Assembly: GCA_018969885.1 (NCBI GenBank)
Contig: JAGWXN010000114.1
Location: forward strand, 1-9,895
Source of the DNA: Betaproteobacteria bacterium
GTDB taxonomy: Bacteria > Pseudomonadota > Gammaproteobacteria > Burkholderiales > Burkholderiaceae
DNA: 9,895 nt
Direction: 5' to 3'
Positions within the stretch are counted from its first letter, which is position 1. Each line of letters starts with the position of its first letter. This document shows positions 6,035 to 9,895 of this stretch, piece after piece. The translations under genes and the position numbers were made by a program. The notes under the pieces are model-generated. The model searched no databases, had not been told where the DNA came from, and worked only from the letters and a program-made list of their open reading frames with translations.

Positions 6035-6065
6035 CGGATCCGCGGCTTGAGAAGCGGGCGATCCG
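6035..6065. promoter_or_regulatory. 31-bp imperfect palindrome, candidate operator in the divergent region
   Basis: CGGATC (6035-6040) is mirrored by GATCCG (6060-6065), and GCTT (6045-6048) by AAGC (6052-6055), around the centre GAG at 6049-6051. Counting base pairs about position 6050, 11 of 14 possible pairs match. It lies between the divergent dehydrogenase and ligase genes and is centred about 67 bases before the inferred transcript start of the ligase, a usual place for an activator such as a LysR-type protein. No regulator gene is in the window, so the binding protein is unknown. Confidence 0.5.
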
Positions 6066-6080
6066 AAAGTGATTCCGTTA

Positions 6081-6110
6081 TGGCCGCGCGGCGCCAGGTT
6101 TGCCTATACT
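6081..6110 (+). promoter_or_regulatory. Candidate sigma-70-type promoter of the ligase operon
   Basis: TATACT at 6105-6110 matches the TATAAT -10 consensus at five of six positions, the best -10 I see in the window. A weak -35 (TGGCCG, 6081-6086) lies 18 bases upstream, and a TG two bases before the -10 may help. Transcription would start near 6117, about 30 bases before the ATG at 6147. The poor -35 fits a promoter that needs an activator, consistent with the palindrome centred at 6050. Confidence 0.5.
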
Positions 6111-6122
6111 TGCCGCGCCCCT

Positions 6123-6140
6123 GTTGGGGTGTTTCCCAAC
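6123..6140 (+). promoter_or_regulatory. Perfect inverted repeat in the ligase mRNA leader
   Basis: GTTGGG (6123-6128) is followed after GTGTTT by CCCAAC (6135-6140), a perfect 6-bp stem with a six-base loop that ends six bases before the ATG at 6147. In DNA it could be an operator just after the transcript start; in RNA it would be a small hairpin against the start codon. No Shine-Dalgarno sequence lies at normal spacing before this ATG, so the hairpin occupies the place where one would be expected. Confidence 0.45.
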
Positions 6141-6146
6141 CCAATC

Positions 6147-7742
6147 ATGCAAAAGCCTGCCCCGCCCGAACTCGCTCCAACGAGCCTGACCATCCCCGCG
6201 CTGGTGACCGAGATGGCGAACCGCTATCCGGATCGCGAAGCAGTGGTGGGGGCCCATGACCGGTTCACCTATCAAGGCCTCGAGCGGGCGGTGAACCTGG
6301 TGGCTGCATTCCTTCTGCAGGCAGGTATCCGTAAGGGCGATAAGGTGGCGGTGCTGATGGGCAACCTCCCCGAGTGGATCATTGCCGACTTCGCGATCAC
6401 CTCCATTGGCGCGGTGATGGTGGCAGTCAATACCTGGGTGACGGCTCGGGAACTCGCCTACGTGCTGGAGCATTCCGACACGCGCCTCCTCGTCACCACC
6501 GGCCGGTTTCTGCGTCACGATTACCGCGCAATGATCGACGAACTGCGAGCCGAGTCCCGACTGCCTCAACTCGAGCGCCTGCTGGTGGTGGGCGAAGACG
6601 TACGCGACGGCGATCTGCGCTGGACCGATGCACTGCGCGAGCCCGATCCCGCTGCTGCGTCCCGACTGAACGAAGCGCGCTCGGCCGTGAAACCCGATGA
6701 TCCCGCTTACATCCTCTACACCTCGGGTTCTACCGCGCTTCCCAAAGGGGTGGTCGTGCAGCACCGCGGGCTGGTTGAAAACATGTGGCAGATCGGTCAG
6801 CGCCAGCACGTCACGCATCATGACCGATTGTGGCTCGCCGTCTCGCTCTTCTGGGGGCTGGGGTGCGAGAACGCGCTCTTCAACCTCTATACGCACGGCG
6901 GCTGCATTGTGCTTCAGGAAAGCTTTGACGCTGAGGTGGCCCTCCAACTGATCGAGCGCGAACGCTGCACGATGTTCTATGGCACGCCCAACATGGCTGA
7001 AGCGCTTCTGAGTGCGCCCGGTTATCGGCGAGAGCGGCTTCGAACCATGCGGGGGGGCGCTACGATCGGCACACCTGATCAGATCCGACGCCTGGTCGAT
7101 GCGGGCCTCACCGAGATCTGCAACATCTACGGACTCACCGAAACCTACGGCAACTGCACGGTCACTGATGCAGCTGACGATCTGGCGCTACGGCTGACCA
7201 GCATCGGCCAGCCGCTCGCGGGCTTTGATATCCGGGTGATCGACAGCAGCTCCGGGCTGGAGTGCGCACCTGGCGAGATCGGAGAAATCCGCGTCAAGGG
7301 TCATGTGCTCAAGGAGTATTACAAGGATCCCGAGCGTACCCGCGAGGCCTTTGATGAGCAGGGCTACTTCCGCACGGGCGATCTCGGTCTGTTCGGACCC
7401 ACCGGGCACCTTTATTTCCGGGGGCGGATCAAGGAAATGATCAAGACGGGTGGCATGAATGTGTCGCCGGTTGAAGTGGAACAGGTGCTCACCGGACACC
7501 CGGGCGTGATGGCAGCCTATTGTGTGCCGCTCCCTGACCCCGAGCTCGAGGAAGTGTTCGGCGCGGTGGTGGTGCCCAAGCAAGGGGCGGTGATCGATCT
7601 CGAGGCCGTGCGGGCTTTGTGCACCCGCGAACTGGCACGATACAAACGACCGAAACAGTTTCTGGTGATCGAGGAGCGCGATCTGCCGCTCACCATCACT
7701 GGCAAAGTGCGCAAAGACGATCTGATCCGCCGCTTCACCTGA
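6147..7742 (+). CDS. AMP-forming acyl-CoA synthetase / carboxylate-CoA ligase (class I adenylate-forming)
   Basis: The product (531 residues, normal length) activates a carboxylic acid with ATP to an acyl-adenylate and probably transfers it to CoA. Motifs in order: Y-T-S-G-S-T-x-x-P-K-G (191-201, ATP phosphate loop), Y-G-T-P (278-281), Y-G-L-T-E (328-332), T-G-D (410-412, ribose-binding Asp), the hinge region around F-R-G-R-I-K-E (424-430), G-G-M-N-V-S-P-x-E-V-E (435-445) and the catalytic lysine K520 in L-T-I-T-G-K-V-R-K. All key residues are present. The start at 6147 is chosen because the likely promoter lies between it and the next upstream in-frame ATG at 6069; it has no clear Shine-Dalgarno. 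Substrate specificity cannot be read by eye; relatives include short/medium-chain, aromatic and crotonobetaine/carnitine-CoA-ligase-like enzymes. It opens a four-gene run and reads divergently from the second dehydrogenase. Confidence 0.95.
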   Translation: MQKPAPPELAPTSLTIPALVTEMANRYPDREAVVGAHDRFTYQGLERAVNLVAAFLLQAGIRKGDKVAVLMGNLPEWIIADFAITSIGAVMVAVNTWVTARELAYVLEHSDTRLLVTTGRFLRHDYRAMIDELRAESRLPQLERLLVVGEDVRDGDLRWTDALREPDPAAASRLNEARSAVKPDDPAYILYTSGSTALPKGVVVQHRGLVENMWQIGQRQHVTHHDRLWLAVSLFWGLGCENALFNLYTHGGCIVLQESFDAEVALQLIERERCTMFYGTPNMAEALLSAPGYRRERLRTMRGGATIGTPDQIRRLVDAGLTEICNIYGLTETYGNCTVTDAADDLALRLTSIGQPLAGFDIRVIDSSSGLECAPGEIGEIRVKGHVLKEYYKDPERTREAFDEQGYFRTGDLGLFGPTGHLYFRGRIKEMIKTGGMNVSPVEVEQVLTGHPGVMAAYCVPLPDPELEEVFGAVVVPKQGAVIDLEAVRALCTRELARYKRPKQFLVIEERDLPLTITGKVRKDDLIRRFT

Positions 7743-7795
7743 TCGGCTGAGGCTGACACAGATTTTGCATCGAATTCTCAATGGAGATCTGCCAG

Positions 7796-8596
7796 ATGAC
7801 ACTCCCCAATTACGAAATTTACGCGGTCAAGTATGCGCACCACGACCGCAGTTCGCGCGACAACTTTGTGGGCGGGGACAGCCATGACGTGCCCATGCCG
7901 CTTGATTACTTTGTCTGGGCGATTCGGGGCGGCGGTCGCACGTGGGTGCTGGATACCGGGTTTTCCGAGGAGGTTGCCAAGCAGCGCGGACGCGATTTTC
8001 TCCGCTGTCCCGGACAGGGGTTGTCACTGCTAGGAATCGATCCCGAGTCGGTGAGCGATGTCATCATCTCGCATATGCATTACGACCACGCCGGCAATGC
8101 GCAGCTTTTCCGGCGGGCGCGCTACCACCTGCAGGACCGCGAGATGCAGTTCGCAACCGGGCGCTGCATGTGTTTCAAGCCCATGCGTTTTCCGTTCGAT
8201 GTGAATGACGTGAAAGCCATGGTCGACCGGGTGTTCGAAGACCGCGTGTGCTTTCATGATGGTGACGACGAAATCGCGCCAGGCATCACGCTCCACCGGG
8301 TGGGCGGCCATACGATGGGATTACAGGTGGTACGCGTCCATACCCGCCGCGGGTGGGTGGTGCTTGCGAGCGACGCCTCGCATTTCTACGCGAACATCGA
8401 GTCCGATCGGCCGTTTCCGCTCATCTACAACCAGGCCGACATGCATGAGGCCTATCGGCGCGTTTATTCGCTTGCCAGTTCTCCGGCGCATGTTATTCCT
8501 GGCCACGATCCACTGGTCATGAAGCGCTATCCGGCGCCCAGTGATGCCCTGCGCGGCATCGCAGTGAGGCTTGATGCCGATCCGATCGCCGACTGA
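7796..8596 (+). CDS. Metallo-beta-lactamase-fold hydrolase, N-acyl-homoserine-lactonase-like
   Basis: The product (266 residues) is a cytoplasmic metallo-beta-lactamase-fold hydrolase, expected to bind two metal ions. The ATG at 7796 follows GGAG by nine bases; an upstream ATG at 7781 contains that GGAG and is less likely. The signature H93-x-H95-x-D97-H98-A-G is followed by G-G-H172, the bridging D193 in A-S-D-A-S-H-F-Y, and H237 in P-G-H-D. That complete set and the length match the AiiA/AttM lactonase branch, whose members open acyl-homoserine lactones or other lactones. Y198, five residues after D193, may correspond to the catalytic tyrosine of AiiA (three after the Asp there), but the spacing differs. 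In this catabolic operon a pathway lactone or thioester is at least as likely a substrate as a quorum signal. It lies 53 bases after the ligase gene. Confidence 0.92.
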   Translation: MTLPNYEIYAVKYAHHDRSSRDNFVGGDSHDVPMPLDYFVWAIRGGGRTWVLDTGFSEEVAKQRGRDFLRCPGQGLSLLGIDPESVSDVIISHMHYDHAGNAQLFRRARYHLQDREMQFATGRCMCFKPMRFPFDVNDVKAMVDRVFEDRVCFHDGDDEIAPGITLHRVGGHTMGLQVVRVHTRRGWVVLASDASHFYANIESDRPFPLIYNQADMHEAYRRVYSLASSPAHVIPGHDPLVMKRYPAPSDALRGIAVRLDADPIAD

Positions 8597-8634
8597 TTCA
8601 GGCTTTCCCACCATTGCGTTTCAAGGACTCCACC

Positions 8635-9024
8635 ATGTCAGCCTTTCCTGATGAAGACTGGTTCAGGGCCTATCAGGCCCGCGTCAACGCCGATCGAGAA
8701 CTCGCAGTGATCGGCAACTGGTTCAGTGCGCGTTTCTCGATCACTGTGGGTGACACCCGCCGCGTGCTCACGGTTGAACAGGGGCGCATCAGCCAGATCA
8801 ATTTCGCGCCGCGCTTTGATGCCCGTCCCGCTTTCGGGTTCCGGGCGCCGATGGACACCTGGGCCAAGTTTGTGAGTGCCACGCCGCCGCCGCTCTATAA
8901 CGACTTCTTCGCCATGCTGATGCGCGTGCCCGAGTTTGTGCTGGAGGGGGACGGTCTGGTCGCCATGCAGAACGGCCGCGCACTGCAGCGGATGATGAAC
9001 CTGATGCGAAAGGAAGCCGCATGA
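8635..9024 (+). CDS. SCP2 sterol-carrier-like domain protein
   Basis: The product (129 residues) looks like a single SCP2-fold domain, a small cytoplasmic protein with a hydrophobic pocket for fatty acyl-CoA, sterols or other lipids. The ATG at 8635 follows AAGGA by seven bases. The layout is right for the fold: a helix (8-20), strand F-S-I-T-V (34-38), strand R-V-L-T-V-E-Q-G-R-I (43-52) in the place of the usual 'v.dG' hairpin, a helix with the W-A-K-F segment (76-79) followed by P-P-P, then F-V-L-E-G-D-G-L-V-A (101-110), the typical 'G.l.leGd' end, and a last helix. There is no enzyme motif. Family membership is by layout, not a diagnostic signature, so the confidence is moderate. Its last codons overlap the start of the hydrolase gene (ATGA at 9021-9024), which suggests coupled translation and possibly a working partnership. 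Confidence 0.75.
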   Translation: MSAFPDEDWFRAYQARVNADRELAVIGNWFSARFSITVGDTRRVLTVEQGRISQINFAPRFDARPAFGFRAPMDTWAKFVSATPPPLYNDFFAMLMRVPEFVLEGDGLVAMQNGRALQRMMNLMRKEAA

Positions 9025-9860
9025 ACCGCCTCGAACCGATCAGCGGCCGTTATGTCACGGTCGATATTCAGGGCGAAGCCCATCGCATTTTTTTCGAGGA
9101 AGCGGGCGAGGGCGTGCCGCTCATTTGTCTGCACACTGCAGGGGCCGATTCGCGACAGTGGCGGCATCTGTTAAACGATACCGATGTCACCAGCAAGTTC
9201 AGGGTGCTGGCGTTTGATCTGCCCTATCACGGGCGCTCAAACCCGCCCGATCAGTGGTGGCTGCGCAAATATCAGCTCACCTCGCAGCTGTATGCCGACA
9301 TGATTCGGGCCTTCTGGAAGGGGCTGGATCTCGATCGTCCAGTCATCATGGGTTGCTCGATGGGCGGAGCGATTGTGCTCAAGATGGCGGTGGATTATCA
9401 GCGTGAGCTTCGCGGCATTGTCGGGCTAGAGGCGGCCGCGTACGCACCTGGCCGCTACAACGACTTCCTGCATCACCCGGCGGTGCATGGCGGTGAACTC
9501 TGCGCGAGCTACACCATGGGTCTGTGCGCGCCCACCACACCCGAAACCAACCGCCGCGAAAACTGGTGGTATTACGCACAGGGCGGTCCTGGCGTCTACG
9601 CTGGCGACGTGCATTTCTACAGCTTCGACTGGGACGGCCGTGAGGCGATCAAGACAATCGATACCGGTCTTTGCAAGGTGTCGCTACTGACCGGTGAATA
9701 CGATTACTCCGCCACCCCGGCCATGTCGGAGGCGGTGGCCGCGTCAATCAAAGGGTCGCGCTACAGCCTCATGAAGGGCATGGGGCATTTTCCGATGATC
9801 GAGGACTGGCCCGGGCTCAAGCGCTATCTGATGCCAGAGCTTGAACAGATGCTGGGTTGA
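9021..9860 (+). CDS. Alpha/beta-fold hydrolase
   Basis: The product (279 residues) is an alpha/beta-fold hydrolase without signal peptide. Seen are the oxyanion-loop segment L-H-T-A-G-A-D-S (37-44; often H-G in this place, here H-T), F-D-L-P-Y-H-G-R-S (65-73), the nucleophile elbow G-C-S113-M-G-G, an acidic residue in L-T-G-E226-Y-D228, and the catalytic histidine in G-M-G-H256-F-P. The triad is therefore Ser113, Asp228 (or Glu226) and His256. The H-T in the oxyanion loop and an aromatic cap region rich in Trp and Tyr (about 140-205) set it apart from simple esterases; it could be an ester, lactone or C-C bond hydrolase. Serine rather than aspartate as nucleophile argues against epoxide hydrolase or dehalogenase. 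The start codon overlaps the previous stop (ATGA). It ends the visible operon, with only 35 bases left and no terminator seen. Confidence 0.93.
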   Translation: MNRLEPISGRYVTVDIQGEAHRIFFEEAGEGVPLICLHTAGADSRQWRHLLNDTDVTSKFRVLAFDLPYHGRSNPPDQWWLRKYQLTSQLYADMIRAFWKGLDLDRPVIMGCSMGGAIVLKMAVDYQRELRGIVGLEAAAYAPGRYNDFLHHPAVHGGELCASYTMGLCAPTTPETNRRENWWYYAQGGPGVYAGDVHFYSFDWDGREAIKTIDTGLCKVSLLTGEYDYSATPAMSEAVAASIKGSRYSLMKGMGHFPMIEDWPGLKRYLMPELEQMLG

Positions 9861-9895
9861 GTGCCGGCGCGGGCTGTGTGGCAGATCCGGACAGC

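Noticed and set aside
6078..6947. Long minus-strand open frame (289 codons) opposite the ligase
   Set aside because: It covers the ligase promoter and N-terminal half, has no recognisable motif and is His/Arg-rich, as expected for an antisense shadow of a GC-rich gene.
9861..9895. Possible terminator after the alpha/beta hydrolase
   Set aside because: Only 35 bases remain; no convincing stem with a T-run is visible and the window ends.

Overview
The window looks like chromosomal DNA from a GC-rich proteobacterium, most likely a betaproteobacterium of the Burkholderiales. The reasons are strong G/C third-position bias in every real gene, a Bug/TctC solute-binding protein, an MmgE/PrpD-family protein, a lysine/alanine/proline-rich histone-H1-like protein tail, and a dense set of acid-catabolism enzymes. 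The taxonomic call is inference; there is no rRNA or tRNA here to confirm it.

Layout: (1) 1-372, plus strand: 3' end of an MmgE/PrpD-family gene cut by the window edge. (2) 2074-369, minus strand: a TctC-type periplasmic binding protein followed by a two-repeat dimeric alpha/beta-barrel-like protein; the last gene's stop codon overlaps the MmgE/PrpD stop. (3) 2310-4922, plus strand, a tight four-gene run: a beta-hydroxyacid dehydrogenase (HIBADH family), a small cupin resembling cupin hydroxynitrile lyases, a short-chain dehydrogenase, and a second cupin carrying a Lys/Ala/Pro-rich tail. (4) 4923-5077: GC-rich intergenic DNA full of inverted repeats, between convergent genes. (5) 5971-5078, minus strand: a second HIBADH-family dehydrogenase. 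(6) 5972-6146: a divergent control region with a 31-bp imperfect palindrome, a good -10 element and a leader inverted repeat. (7) 6147-9860, plus strand: an acyl-CoA synthetase-like AMP-forming ligase, a metallo-beta-lactamase-fold hydrolase of the lactonase type, an SCP2-like protein and an alpha/beta hydrolase, the last two joined by an ATGA overlap.

Taken together this reads as a catabolic gene cluster for an organic (probably carboxylic) acid that I cannot name. A periplasmic binding protein would capture the substrate or a related acid. The ligase would activate it to an acyl-AMP/acyl-CoA, the SCP2-like protein may carry a hydrophobic intermediate, and the lactonase-type and alpha/beta hydrolases would open or cleave esters, lactones or C-C bonds. 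The two HIBADH-type enzymes and the SDR would handle hydroxy-acid or alcohol/ketone steps. The functions are family-level; the joint pathway is inference. No regulator gene, transposase, CRISPR array or RNA gene is visible. The most unusual single item is the histone-H1-like tail fused to a cupin, encoded partly by a perfect 15-bp tandem repeat.
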